From: a virus
Strand: one strand, 5' to 3'
DNA: 42,140 nucleotides
Virus record (IMG/VR): IMGVR_UViG_3300039203_000030
Location: 1-42,140 of that record
Positions 6,344-13,069 of this stretch are shown in pieces. The stretch's first letter is position 1. Every line of letters starts with the position of its first letter. Below the pieces are notes generated by a model that made no database searches, had not been told where the DNA came from, and saw only the letters and a list, made by a program, of their open reading frames with translations. Position numbers and translations under genes: made by a program.

Positions 6344-7605
6344 CCCCGGCGGAGAAGGCGGTCCTCGCCGCGCTGCTCGAGTCCAACGGCGGGTGCCTGC
6401 ATGAGATCAGCCTCGAGCCCCGGGACTTCTCCACCGTCCAGGGCGAGATCCTGTATGGGCTGATTCAGGATGTGGTGGGCTCCGGCCGCCCGGCGGATCC
6501 GCTGACCGTCGAGGATGAGGCCGGCAGGCTGGATGAGGCCGGCCGCCGGGCTGTCCCGTTGGGCTTCGTGTGGACCCTCACGGACGTTTTTGTGCCGGAG
6601 GCGGCAGTGGCGCACCATGCGGCCATTGTGGCGCGTGAGGCGGCCCGCAGGAGGTTCGTCGCGGTGACCGCGAACCTGCATCAGCGGGCGCAGGAAGGCG
6701 CGGACGTTCACGCCTTGGTGGATGAGGGGCTCGAGGCACTCACGAAAGCCACCGCCGGCCTCGGATCCAGCACCCGGCCCGTGTCCGAAACCATCGACGG
6801 GACACTGGACGCACTCGACTCCCCCGTGACCTACACGGAATCGCCGTGGGAGAACGTGAACCACTTCATTCAGGGCTGGCGGCCAGGCGCCCTGTATGTC
6901 ATCGGCGCCCGACCCAGCGTGGGCAAAACGGTCGCGGGGTTCCAGGCCGCACTGTCGTTGTGTAACCGTGGCCCGGTAGCGTTCACGTCCCTCGAGATGG
7001 GCCATGAGGAGCTCGAGCTGCGCATGGTCTCGCAGGAGGCGCGGGTGGACATGGGCCGGATCACCCGCCGGCAACTCACGAACGCGGACTGGGAACGGGT
7101 GGGGAAGGCCCGGGAACGGTGGGAACACCTGCCCTTGTTCATTGACCCCTCGAGGGATGCGTCGATGGCGCAGGTAGCCCGGCACGCATGGAGTGTGAAG
7201 CGCAAGCACGGCCTGGCCGCTGTTGTGGTGGATTATCTGGGACTCATTGAGCACCCGGATTCGAGGAAGTCTGAGTATGAGGTGGTCACGGAGACCACCC
7301 GGAAGCTGAAGCTGTTGGCGCAGGCGCTCGGGGTCCCGGTCATTGCGTTGTCGCAGTTGTCGAGGAAGAACGAGGGCCGGGAAGGGAAAACCCCGCAACT
7401 CTCGGATCTCCGCTCCTCCGGAGCGATTGAGCAGGACGCTGACGTGGTGATCCTGATGCACCGTGACCTGATGGAGTCCCCGCATGAGGCGGACATGATT
7501 GTGGCGAAGAACCGGAACGGGATCACGGGCACGGCGGAGATGGATTTCATTGGCCATAACTCGATGCTCCGGGACCGCGGCAAGCCGTCAGGGTTCTACG
7601 CGTGA
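6340..7605 (+). CDS. dnaB: Replicative DNA helicase, DnaB family
   Basis: GTG start overlaps the upstream stop (GTGA). 421 residues. The N-terminal helical DnaB domain covers about 1-100 and a linker 100-160. The RecA-like ATPase has Walker A GARPSVGKT (about 189-197), catalytic-Glu strand FTSLEMGHEELELR, Walker B VVVDYLGLIEH (about 293-303), and the switch region VIALSQLSRKNEGR with SDLRSSGAIEQDADVVI. These are hallmark DnaB motifs. It unwinds the fork as a hexamer. It follows initiator and putative loader and is coupled to rusA by another four-base overlap. Confidence 0.95.
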   Translation: MTPAEKAVLAALLESNGGCLHEISLEPRDFSTVQGEILYGLIQDVVGSGRPADPLTVEDEAGRLDEAGRRAVPLGFVWTLTDVFVPEAAVAHHAAIVAREAARRRFVAVTANLHQRAQEGADVHALVDEGLEALTKATAGLGSSTRPVSETIDGTLDALDSPVTYTESPWENVNHFIQGWRPGALYVIGARPSVGKTVAGFQAALSLCNRGPVAFTSLEMGHEELELRMVSQEARVDMGRITRRQLTNADWERVGKARERWEHLPLFIDPSRDASMAQVARHAWSVKRKHGLAAVVVDYLGLIEHPDSRKSEYEVVTETTRKLKLLAQALGVPVIALSQLSRKNEGREGKTPQLSDLRSSGAIEQDADVVILMHRDLMESPHEADMIVAKNRNGITGTAEMDFIGHNSMLRDRGKPSGFYA

Positions 7606-8003
7606 GCGCCATCCGGATTGTGGCGAATGGCACCCCGGCGCCGCAGGGCAGTAAGAAGCATGTGGGCGGCGGCAGGATGGTGGAGGTGTCGAAGAACCTG
7701 CCGGCGTGGCGGGCCGCGGTGGAGGCTGCTGCCCGGCTCGCTACCGGCCCTGCGTGGGTTCCGTGGGACGGGCCGGTGTCCGTGTCGGGCACGGTGGGTA
7801 TCCTCCGGCCGGGGTCCACGAAGTTCAAGGACTTCCCGGCGGGCGCCCCGGACCTGGATAAGATCCAGCGGGCCATCGGGGATGCGCTGGAAAAGTCCCG
7901 GCTGATCACCAACGATGCCCGGATCGTGCACTGGGATATCCGGAAGGTGTGGGCTGTGGGTGTGCCGGGGGCTGACCTGACGATCCGTGAGATCGGTGCG
8001 TAA
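7602..8003 (+). CDS. rusA: RusA-family Holliday junction resolvase
   Basis: GTG start overlaps the helicase stop. 133 residues. The N-terminal strand IRIVANGTPAPQGSKKHVG is typical of RusA. The catalytic acidic cluster lies in PDLDKIQRAIGDALEKSRLI (about 83-103), followed by NDARIVHWDIRKVW with another Asp and the Lys/Arg-rich end. It resolves four-way junctions during recombination and before packaging. It is the last gene of the replication operon; its 3' end overlaps an operator-like sequence of the next promoter. Confidence 0.9.
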   Translation: MSAIRIVANGTPAPQGSKKHVGGGRMVEVSKNLPAWRAAVEAAARLATGPAWVPWDGPVSVSGTVGILRPGSTKFKDFPAGAPDLDKIQRAIGDALEKSRLITNDARIVHWDIRKVWAVGVPGADLTIREIGA

Positions 8004-8059
8004 CTTTTAGCCTGACACGCCCACAATGTGTGGAACAGTGCGCAACTTTCTGATAGGCT
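7997..8059 (+). promoter_or_regulatory. Early promoter with two operator-like sites
   Basis: Extended -10 TGATAGGCT (hexamer TAGGCT, 8054-8059). Operator-like TGCGCAACTT lies at 8039-8048 and a related TGCGTAACTT at 7997-8006. The first occupies the same place relative to the -10 (seven bases between GCAAC and the hexamer) as the site at 3351. The -35 is weak. It would transcribe the HNH-AP2 gene and the small-gene ladder downstream. Confidence 0.6.
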
Positions 8060-8079
8060 TTGAGGACAATAAAGAAGCC

Positions 8080-8104
8080 GCCCGAACTGGTTGAAAGTCC
8101 GGGC
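8080..8104 (+). promoter_or_regulatory. Leader hairpin 2 (recurrent 5'-UTR motif)
   Basis: Lower stem GCCCG/CGGGC (extendable by two outer pairs around one mismatch), A/C mismatch, upper stem ACT/AGT, loop GGTTGAA. It starts about 20 bases downstream of the -10 box and ends 25 bases before the HNH ATG at 8130. A-rich AATAAAGAAG precedes it. Same architecture as 3394, 13013 and 36362. Confidence 0.65.
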
Positions 8105-8129
8105 GACGTATCGGAAAGGTAAGTTTCCA

Positions 8130-8606
8130 ATGACAAGCATAACCCTCACCCACGAAGAGGTGGAGCGTTTCTGGGCAAAGGTGGACAAGTCCGGCGAGTG
8201 CTGGCTATGGACCGCCTACAAGGCCCGCAACGGCTACGGCCGGTTCTCAGTGCAGCAGAAGCCAACCCTTGCTCACCGTATCTCGTACAGCCTCGCCACC
8301 GGCGAACTGCCCCAGATTTTGGATCACAAGTGCAGGGTCCGGGCCTGCGTTAATCCTGAACACCTCCGCCCGGCCACGTTCAAAGAGAACCGAGAGAACT
8401 TGTCCGGAGCTCAGCGCGGGAGCAAGAGCGGCGTTCGGGGTGTCTCATGGTCTGCCCACTCAAAGAAGTGGAGGGCCGACGTGACCCACAACAACAAGCA
8501 GACGCTCTTGGGCTACTTCGGCACGATCGAGGAAGCGGAGGCCGCTGCGGTGGCCAGACGAAATGAACTCTTCACTCACAACGACGCAGACAGGACCGTA
8601 GCGTGA
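8130..8606 (+). CDS. HNH endonuclease with C-terminal AP2-like domain (copy 1)
   Basis: 158 residues from ATG 8130; upstream in-frame TTG 8091 lies inside the leader hairpin and is rejected. The N-terminal HNH (about 1-95) contains FWAKVDKSGECWLWTAYK, AHRISYSLATG, LDHKCRVRACVNPEHLR and NRENLSG; D/H of LDH and the Cys pair are the metal and structural residues. The C-terminal AP2-type DNA-binding domain (about 105-155) reads GVRGVSWSAHSKKWRADV ... EAEAAAVARRNELFTHN. Free-standing homing-type nucleases of this class cleave DNA site-specifically and spread into phage genomes. Close paralogue at 13070. Confidence 0.92.
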   Translation: MTSITLTHEEVERFWAKVDKSGECWLWTAYKARNGYGRFSVQQKPTLAHRISYSLATGELPQILDHKCRVRACVNPEHLRPATFKENRENLSGAQRGSKSGVRGVSWSAHSKKWRADVTHNNKQTLLGYFGTIEEAEAAAVARRNELFTHNDADRTVA

Positions 8607-8755
8607 ATACTCAAGCAACACCCCGACGCCGCGCATCATGGCGGCCCACCCGCCGCATCACCGACTACGTGTTCCGCGTAGCCCTCCCCGGCCGGCACCA
8701 CAGCCTGGAATCCGCACTCATCCCCCTGATGACTCTCCGTGAGGTCCGGGCATGA
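8603..8755 (+). CDS. Small basic protein, 50 aa
   Basis: GTG overlaps the HNH stop (GTGA) and the frame ends in a TGA overlapped by the next ATG. The N-terminal half is very basic (RRRASWRPTRR); the C-terminal half is a possible strand and helix (YVFRVALPGRHHSLESALIPLM). No family recognised. Supported by tight coupling and coding-type base use. Confidence 0.6.
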   Translation: MNTQATPRRRASWRPTRRITDYVFRVALPGRHHSLESALIPLMTLREVRA

Positions 8756-8886
8756 GCGCGGAGGAAGCGATGGACCGGATCGGGACCGTTCTCGAAGCCC
8801 TCTACGCCGGGAACCTCACCACCAGCGACGCGCTCAACCAGATCGCCCAGATCCGGGGCGCCTACCTGATGGGGGCGGATCAGTGA
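8752..8886 (+). CDS. Small helical protein, 44 aa
   Basis: ATG overlaps the previous stop by four bases. It is predicted to form two helices (EEAMDRIGTVLEALYAG and TSDALNQIAQIRGAYLMG). Such tiny helical proteins are common fillers of actinophage early operons. Function unknown. Confidence 0.6.
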   Translation: MSAEEAMDRIGTVLEALYAGNLTTSDALNQIAQIRGAYLMGADQ

Positions 8887-9059
8887 GGGCCTGGTTTAGA
8901 CGCCGGCGCCCAGCACTCGCCCCGCCAAGGATCGCTATCGAGGATATCCGGGTCATCGCCCATTGCGGGCTCACCCTTGACGACTGGGATGCGATGTCAT
9001 CACTCGCCAAGGTGGACAAGCGGGAGGGTTACTACCGGGCGCAGGGGTTGGGGGCATGA
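8883..9059 (+). CDS. Small hypothetical protein, 58 aa
   Basis: GTG overlaps the previous stop (GTGA); longer upstream starts would run through the previous gene. Basic N-terminus (RAWFRRRRPALAPP), then IEDIRVIAHCGLTLDDWDAM, a possible helix-turn-helix-like pair. Four-base overlap with the next gene. Function unknown. Confidence 0.6.
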   Translation: MRAWFRRRRPALAPPRIAIEDIRVIAHCGLTLDDWDAMSSLAKVDKREGYYRAQGLGA

Positions 9060-9409
9060 GCGGGCAGTCAGCACTGTTCAACCTTCCGGAAATTCCGGAT
9101 AGTTCAGTAACTGAGCTACTGACAAAGCACGCCAGATCGTACAACACCGAACGATCCGGGGTCGGTTACGTGGCCTGCCGTTGCGGGCTGGACATCCGGC
9201 TAAACGACATCAGCACCGCAGATGATGCAAGGACATTCGCGGCACACCAAGCGCAGGCGCTCGAAGCGGCTGCGCAGCACATGCTGGCGGCGACTTGGGA
9301 TGAGGGGCGCAACGCAGTGTGGACATTCATGAGCAACCAGGATCCCCGCCGTGAACGTCCATCCGCCCTCGAACTACTCGCCGCCATGATCCACCCGGAA
9401 GGCAACTGA
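9056..9409 (+). CDS. CxCG...H small protein, 117 aa
   Basis: ATG overlaps the previous stop. Central segment VACRCGLDIRLNDISTAD followed by ARTFAAHQAQALEAA forms a Cys-x-Cys-Gly ... His motif, possibly a minimal zinc site. The same pattern appears in the proteins at 10122 (CDGCG ... AAHQSAALTAAG) and 40759 (CTCG ... NQHRK). After it comes AATWDEGRNAVW, again echoed at 10122 (KREAWDRGMSDM). These are probably paralogues. Function unknown. Confidence 0.65.
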   Translation: MSGQSALFNLPEIPDSSVTELLTKHARSYNTERSGVGYVACRCGLDIRLNDISTADDARTFAAHQAQALEAAAQHMLAATWDEGRNAVWTFMSNQDPRRERPSALELLAAMIHPEGN

Positions 9410-9411
9410 CC

Positions 9412-9534
9412 ATGAAACTTGACGAGATCCACGCCATCGCGCAGGAGAAGCAGGCGGCCGTGAAGATGATGGTGACCCTTGAATTCCTCGAAGCGATGAT
9501 AACGATCCGGGGAACCGGGAAGGATCACACATGA
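9412..9534 (+). CDS. Tiny helical protein, 40 aa
   Basis: ATG two bases after the preceding stop, ending in an ATGA overlap with the next gene. Sequence KLDEIHAIAQEKQAAVKMMVTLEFLEAM is one or two amphipathic helices. Accepted for its coding-type composition and exact fit in the ladder. Function unknown. Confidence 0.55.
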   Translation: MKLDEIHAIAQEKQAAVKMMVTLEFLEAMITIRGTGKDHT

Positions 9535-9845
9535 GCGACATCAAGCGTGCCAAGGAAGTAGCCGAATCTCTCATTGCTGCCGGATGCGTCGAAGTGCAGG
9601 AGTTCAAGCACCTCACCATCGGGGCGCGTGTCAGGCTCTGGAGCGAGCAATGGCCGGACGCTGACAGGCTGGGCACCGGAAACATAGAGCGGATCTTCCA
9701 TAAGCCGAACTCATCATGGGAGCGGACCTACGGCCGCCCCGATGTGGAGCTTATCGTCAGGCGCGACCGGCCAGGACTGGCGCCCGACGAAACTCACGCA
9801 TTCGTGGCCGACTATCACGTCAAGCTCGTGGACGTGACCCCTTGA
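9531..9845 (+). CDS. Beta-rich hypothetical protein, 104 aa
   Basis: ATG overlaps the previous stop. After an N-terminal helix (KRAKEVAESLIAAGC) come several strands: LTIGARVRLWSEQWPDADRLG, GNIERIFHKP, WERTYGRPDVELIVRRD and HVKLVDVTP. This looks like a small SH3-like barrel found in actinophage accessory proteins. No catalytic residues seen. Function unknown. Confidence 0.65.
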   Translation: MSDIKRAKEVAESLIAAGCVEVQEFKHLTIGARVRLWSEQWPDADRLGTGNIERIFHKPNSSWERTYGRPDVELIVRRDRPGLAPDETHAFVADYHVKLVDVTP

Positions 9846-10024
9846 CCGCGGCCCAGTTTGAGGACCGGGAGGGGCGGGACCTGGTCGAAGCCATCCACGA
9901 ACGGAAGGTGTTCGACTACGACGCGCCCCTCCCTGACCTGCATATCAGGCAGGCGCGCAGTTGGGAACCCGCCGCGAGACACTACCGGGATTTGACTGAA
10001 TCTGAAAAGGAAATGAACGCATGA
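9842..10024 (+). CDS. Small hypothetical protein, 60 aa
   Basis: The TTG start overlaps the previous stop (TTGA), the same geometry as proposed for the gene across the window junction. Acidic/basic mixed sequence (FEDREGRDLVEAIHERKVFDYD, then ARSWEPAARHYRDLTESEKE). No family recognised. Confidence 0.55.
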   Translation: MTAAQFEDREGRDLVEAIHERKVFDYDAPLPDLHIRQARSWEPAARHYRDLTESEKEMNA

Positions 10025-10125
10025 GCGAGAACGAGCACGAAACAAAAGACAGGCCCCGCGAGGTCTGGGAAGCATGCACGGTTCAGTGCTACCTCCAAGG
10101 CCGCAAAGAGCGGGCCATCTCATGA
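10021..10125 (+). CDS. Tiny protein, 34 aa
   Basis: ATG overlaps the previous stop and the TGA overlaps the next ATG, so it fits the translational-coupling ladder exactly. Very hydrophilic start (SENEHETKDRPREVWEA), then CTVQCYLQGRKERA. Too short for any assignment. Confidence 0.45.
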   Translation: MSENEHETKDRPREVWEACTVQCYLQGRKERAIS

Positions 10126-10433
10126 CCGCGAAGACCATGGCCGAACTGCTGGCAGGGCACTGGTCCGCATCGACCCACACAGATCGCAAGCCATTCGTTG
10201 ACAAGTGCGACGGTTGTGGCGCGGTGATCTTCTCTTGGGGAGACCCAGCGGTGGCGGACGGCTCCGCCCGCCTCGCCGCCCACCAGTCCGCCGCTCTCAC
10301 GGCTGCGGGGTTTGGGTTGGTGGCCGACGCGAAAAGGGAAGCTTGGGACCGTGGCATGAGCGACATGGCCGCACTCATGAAAGCTGGCCCCGGCTATGAG
10401 ATAGGCAACCCCTACCGGAAGGCGTCATCATGA
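10122..10433 (+). CDS. CxxCG...H small protein, 103 aa
   Basis: ATG overlaps the previous stop. Contains KCDGCGAVIFSWGDP then ARLAAHQSAALTAAGFG, matching the Cys-Gly-His pattern of the protein at 9056, followed by ADAKREAWDRGMSDMAALM. Possible single zinc site. The shared ADAKREA segment also occurs in the next gene, suggesting local duplication. Function unknown. Confidence 0.65.
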   Translation: MTAKTMAELLAGHWSASTHTDRKPFVDKCDGCGAVIFSWGDPAVADGSARLAAHQSAALTAAGFGLVADAKREAWDRGMSDMAALMKAGPGYEIGNPYRKASS

Positions 10434-10798
10434 CGATCAGTAACGAAGCCGTAGAAGCGGCGGCTGCGGCGCACGCTAACCGTGGCGGCTACACGAACTG
10501 GGAGGACTGGGGGGACTGGAATCCGGAGGTGAAGACGGAAGCGATGGACGACATGCGCGCTGCCCTCGAAGCGGCTGCCCCGTTCATCCGGGCCGACGCA
10601 AAAAGGGAAGCGCTGGAAGAAGCGGCGGACCGGTTCGATACCCGATCCGAGACGCTACTCAAGACCATGCAGAATATGGCGGACAGCTGGGAGTATGGGT
10701 CGGATGACATCACCCGCTACGGTGCGTACTCTGTTGAGGCCAACACCACAGCCGCCTGGCTCCGTGCCCGTGCTGCGGCCGTGAGGGGCGAAGGGTGA
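10430..10798 (+). CDS. Helical hypothetical protein, 122 aa
   Basis: ATG overlaps the previous stop. Acidic helical protein: ISNEAVEAAAAAHANRGGY, a Trp-rich turn (NWEDWGDWNPEV), then MRAALEAAAPFIRADAKREA and LEEAADRFDTRSETLLK. This AALEAAAP ... AKREALEEAAD layout is frequent in actinophage and actinobacterial small early proteins. Function unknown. Confidence 0.65.
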   Translation: MTISNEAVEAAAAAHANRGGYTNWEDWGDWNPEVKTEAMDDMRAALEAAAPFIRADAKREALEEAADRFDTRSETLLKTMQNMADSWEYGSDDITRYGAYSVEANTTAAWLRARAAAVRGEG

Positions 10799-10965
10799 AC
10801 TCCTGTGAAGCTGAGGAACGCTGCCTGCGGATCGCCTACGAGATAGAGCTGATGTGGGGTTCCGGGAAGACCGACCTGGGCCGGCTCAAAGCCATCGCGA
10901 CCGGGGAGAAGTGCGGCGGCCACGACACGCCAACAACGGGTAACAGTGCGCAACTTAGCTGTTAA
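10795..10965 (+). CDS. Small hypothetical protein, 56 aa
   Basis: GTG overlaps the previous stop. Sequence CEAEERCLRIAYEIELMWGS then TDLGRLKAIATGEKCGG suggests one helical hairpin with Cys residues. Its last ten codons coincide with the operator and promoter of the next gene, so the C-terminus may be constrained by regulation instead of function. The weakest member of the ladder. Confidence 0.5.
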   Translation: MNSCEAEERCLRIAYEIELMWGSGKTDLGRLKAIATGEKCGGHDTPTTGNSAQLSC

Positions 10966-10968
10966 ACT
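10940..10968 (+). promoter_or_regulatory. Promoter with operator, leaderless start for 10975
   Basis: -35 GTAACA (10940-10945), 17-bp spacer, -10 TAAACT (10963-10968). The operator-like TGCGCAACTTAGC (10947-10959) fills the spacer and is the exact reverse complement of 13 bases at 38985-38997 in the immunity switch. The ATG of the next gene begins six bases after the -10, so the transcript probably starts at or next to the A of the start codon. Confidence 0.65.
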
Positions 10969-10974
10969 GTAGGT

Positions 10975-11793
10975 ATGACATGTGGCGTGTGTGAGGGTAC
11001 GACCAGCGACAGTATCCACCTATGCCCGGGCTGCCGGGACAAACTCACCGACAACCTCCGCCGGGTCGAATCCACCGTGGAGGCGGTCTGGACGTCAGCG
11101 GCCCGGCAGAACGTCGGCACCGGCTCAGTCGGCACCTCGGGGCACGCAGCCCCCGCAGACCCGTCCAACTCCCGGGCGTATGACACCGGCAGGACCCTGA
11201 ACGTCATCCTCACCGGCTGGGCACGGGCACTCGGCCACACCCAACCCCACGCGGTCAAAGCCGCAAACATACTGCTCCTGCATATCCGGGAAGTACGGGA
11301 ACAGGACTGGGCGCCCGTCCTGTACCAGGAACTCTCTGAGGCCCTGACTGACTGTGACCGGGCAACCGACCGGGCCGCGCCACGGATCTTCGCCGGGATC
11401 TGCCCCACCGAAGAGGACGGGGAGGGATGCGGGACACCTGTCTACACCCCCGAAGGGAGGACCGAAGCACGATGCCAGACGTGCGGGTCAACGTGGGACC
11501 TCACGGACTGGCGGGCACGGGCCATCGAAGCCGCCGGCCACCACACCGGCACAGCGGCCGAACTCTCCCGCATCCTCTCCGACCCCGTCCGGAACATCAT
11601 GTTCCCGCTGAACAAGATCAGCGTGTGGGTGAACCGGGGCAAACTCACCCATGTGAATGAGTGGGACAGGTGGATGGCCGGCATCTTCAATAAGCCCATC
11701 CCGCCCAAGCGATACCAGGTGCGGAAGGTCCGGAACCTGTGGGAACGGGCCATCAAGGAATCACAGGCACGCCGTGAAAGGATAGCCGCATGA
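10975..11793 (+). CDS. Zinc-ribbon / helix-turn-helix regulator-like protein, 272 aa
   Basis: The N-terminus has CGVCEG ... HLCPGCRDKL (residues about 3-22), a four-Cys zinc site. A helical middle follows. A second Cys group (ICPTEEDGEGC ... RCQTCGSTWDL, about 140-175) precedes a C-terminal HTH (TAAELSRILSDP ... FPLNKISVWVNRGKLTHV). The layout matches a DNA-binding family common near the end of actinophage early regions. With its own operator-controlled, apparently leaderless promoter and position before the late genes, it is a candidate for switching to late transcription; that role is inference. Confidence 0.75.
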   Translation: MTCGVCEGTTSDSIHLCPGCRDKLTDNLRRVESTVEAVWTSAARQNVGTGSVGTSGHAAPADPSNSRAYDTGRTLNVILTGWARALGHTQPHAVKAANILLLHIREVREQDWAPVLYQELSEALTDCDRATDRAAPRIFAGICPTEEDGEGCGTPVYTPEGRTEARCQTCGSTWDLTDWRARAIEAAGHHTGTAAELSRILSDPVRNIMFPLNKISVWVNRGKLTHVNEWDRWMAGIFNKPIPPKRYQVRKVRNLWERAIKESQARRERIAA

Positions 11794-12017
11794 GCGACGA
11801 TACCCGAGAGACATTCGCGACCGCAGCCGAAGTGAAGACTGAGGTTGACAGGATACTCGCTGATCCACTGGACACTGAGCGTTCGCACATGGACGAAGAC
11901 TTGGTATGTGAGTCGTTCGTCCGGTCCATTGCAAGGGGCACCGCTCAGGACCCCGTTGGTATGGCGAGGGAGATTGAGCGGATGCTAGCCGCTGACCTGA
12001 ATAGGTGGTACTCATGA
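11790..12017 (+). CDS. Small acidic hypothetical protein, 75 aa
   Basis: ATG overlaps the regulator stop. Sequence contains TAAEVKTEVDRILADPLDTERSH and ARGTAQDPVGMAREIERML, predicted helical and acidic. No family recognised. Coupled to the DUF6221 gene by a four-base overlap. Confidence 0.6.
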   Translation: MSDDTRETFATAAEVKTEVDRILADPLDTERSHMDEDLVCESFVRSIARGTAQDPVGMAREIERMLAADLNRWYS

Positions 12018-12535
12018 CGATCACCGAGTTCCTACTGGCGCGCATCGCTGAGGATGAGGCGGCCGCCCAAGCAGCTTCGACTGGGCCTTGGGTGTGGGTC
12101 GGTGAAGCGGCCGAAGACTCAGCGTTCCTGTATGCGGGTGACAACGAGCCGGTTATCGCGGCCTACGGCAACCACACCGAAGGGTACATCGAGTGCAGCG
12201 ACGCTGACCGCTCCTACATCGCCCGTCACGACCCAGCCCGTGTCCTGGCTGAGTGCAAGGCCAAGCGGGCGATCCTCGCGGAGCACCGCCCAGAGGTCGA
12301 GACTGTTGAATGGTTCGATACCGTCAGCGATACAGGGACGGCGCCCGTCTGCCCCTCATGCCGCCCGAAGGAACCAATAGAGTGGCACCCGCGGCCGGGG
12401 GAAGCTGGCGTTCGGCCCGAAGGGTTTGTTCCGACTTACGTTCTCGCCCCATGCCCGACGCTCCAAGCCCTCGCCGCTGTCTACGCCAATCACCCTGACT
12501 ATGCAAGAGTGAGCGACACGCCGACAAAAGAGTAG
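12014..12535 (+). CDS. DUF6221 family protein, 173 aa
   Basis: ATG 12014 is chosen for its ATGA overlap with the previous stop. The start TEFLLARIAEDEAAAQAAS, the central YIARHDPARVLAECKAKRAIL and the end LQALAAVYANHPDYARV are the signature segments of the actinobacterial DUF6221 family. A CPSCRPKEP insert (about 115) may bind metal. Function of the family is unknown; it is common in actinobacterial prophages and integrative elements. Confidence 0.8.
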   Translation: MTITEFLLARIAEDEAAAQAASTGPWVWVGEAAEDSAFLYAGDNEPVIAAYGNHTEGYIECSDADRSYIARHDPARVLAECKAKRAILAEHRPEVETVEWFDTVSDTGTAPVCPSCRPKEPIEWHPRPGEAGVRPEGFVPTYVLAPCPTLQALAAVYANHPDYARVSDTPTKE

Positions 12536-12570
12536 GCAAGTTGCCCAGAATGCTGTAACGTAGGTATTGG
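12536..12570 (+). promoter_or_regulatory. Possible promoter with operator-like sequence
   Basis: GCAAGTTGCCCA (12536-12547) resembles the phage operator CTAAGTTGCGCA with two changes. It includes TTGCCC, which with an 18-bp spacer faces a weak -10 TATTGG (12565-12570). Transcription from here would reach the hairpin at 12611 within about 40 bases. Both promoter and operator calls are tentative. Confidence 0.35.
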
Positions 12571-12610
12571 ACAAACTGCGATACGTGACTGAGACCCACG
12601 GAGAGCAGCC

Positions 12611-12649
12611 GGAAGCCCCGCAGGCCCCCATAACTGCGGGGCTTCCTTC
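12611..12649 (+). terminator. Hairpin terminator between early genes and tRNA
   Basis: Perfect 13-bp stem GGAAGCCCCGCAG / CTGCGGGGCTTCC with a ten-base loop, followed by TTC only, so the T tract is weak. It probably ends the regulator operon, or acts as an attenuator for the promoter just upstream. Confidence 0.75.
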
Positions 12650-12679
12650 ATGCCCCCGGAACACCCGGCCCGGGTAACA

Positions 12680-12752
12680 GAGCGTATAGCCAAGAGGTTA
12701 GGCACTGGCCAGCAAAGCCAGAGGGACGCGGGTTCGACTCCCGCCACGCTCC
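12680..12752 (+). tRNA. tRNA-like gene, anticodon loop CAGCAAA (GCA, Cys), atypical
   Basis: A full cloverleaf can be drawn: acceptor GAGCGTA/CACGCTC (last pair A-C mismatched), D-stem GCC/GGC with a loop containing GG, anticodon stem CTGGC/GCCAG, seven-base loop, T-stem GCGGG/CCCGC with TTCGACT loop. By position the anticodon is GCA (Cys). Position 33 is A where U is almost invariant, and the discriminator is C, unlike typical tRNA-Cys. CCA is not encoded. The D-arm and acceptor region look like a Gln/Glu-type tRNA. It may be functional, recoded or decaying. Confidence 0.75.
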
Positions 12753-12829
12753 CTGAGTGAACGTATCGCCGACCAACAATAGGAAACGCGGCTTCACAAG
12801 TAGCTCACCCCTTCAATCGGAGGTAACGC

Positions 12830-13006
12830 ATGGACGCCTGCCCGGCCTGTACCGCGTCCATGCGTGACGCCAACCTCCACTGCCAATCCCCCGGCTGCGT
12901 CTGGCTGATCTGCGGCAAATGCCGGTCATGGATCAACAACGAAACAGGGACCTACTACGGCAAAACCATCTGGGGAACGCCAGACGGATACATCAAAGCC
13001 GAATAG
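12830..13006 (+). CDS. Small zinc-ribbon protein, 58 aa
   Basis: ATG with GGAGG seven bases upstream. Starts DACPACTASMRDANLHC and continues GCVWLICGKCRSWINN: paired CPAC and CGKC plus further Cys form a likely zinc ribbon. It ends GTPDGYIKAE. It lies alone between the tRNA and the second HNH gene, whose leader hairpin begins seven bases after this stop. Function unknown. Confidence 0.7.
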   Translation: MDACPACTASMRDANLHCQSPGCVWLICGKCRSWINNETGTYYGKTIWGTPDGYIKAE

Positions 13007-13012
13007 AAAAAA

Positions 13013-13041
13013 CTCCCGCGATGGCTGGAACCATCCGGGAG
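13013..13041 (+). promoter_or_regulatory. Leader hairpin 3 (recurrent 5'-UTR motif)
   Basis: Lower stem CTCCCG/CGGGAG, single bulged C on the 5' side, upper stem GATGG/CCATC, loop CTGGAA. A six-A run precedes it. It ends 28 bases before the HNH ATG at 13070. No promoter is seen between the upstream stop and this hairpin, so here it must act on read-through transcription. Confidence 0.7.
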
Positions 13042-13069
13042 CGTGATCGAACTGATTAAGGAGCTCGAT

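Noticed and set aside
6289-7557. 422-residue open frame on the minus strand opposite the DnaB helicase
   Set aside because: Shadow frame caused by high GC in third positions; low-complexity His/Arg/Gly-rich product with no motif, while the plus strand has all DnaB motifs.
8091-8606. Longer HNH reading from TTG 8091 (and similarly 13043 for copy 2)
   Set aside because: These starts lie in or beside the leader hairpins and lack ribosome sites; ATG 8130 and 13070 begin the conserved sequence.
3394-13041. Leader hairpins 1 and 3 as plain minus-strand terminators
   Set aside because: Read leftward they do have T runs, but no leftward gene lies near, and the constant 25-28-base distance to rightward starts favours a leader role. 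Not fully excluded.
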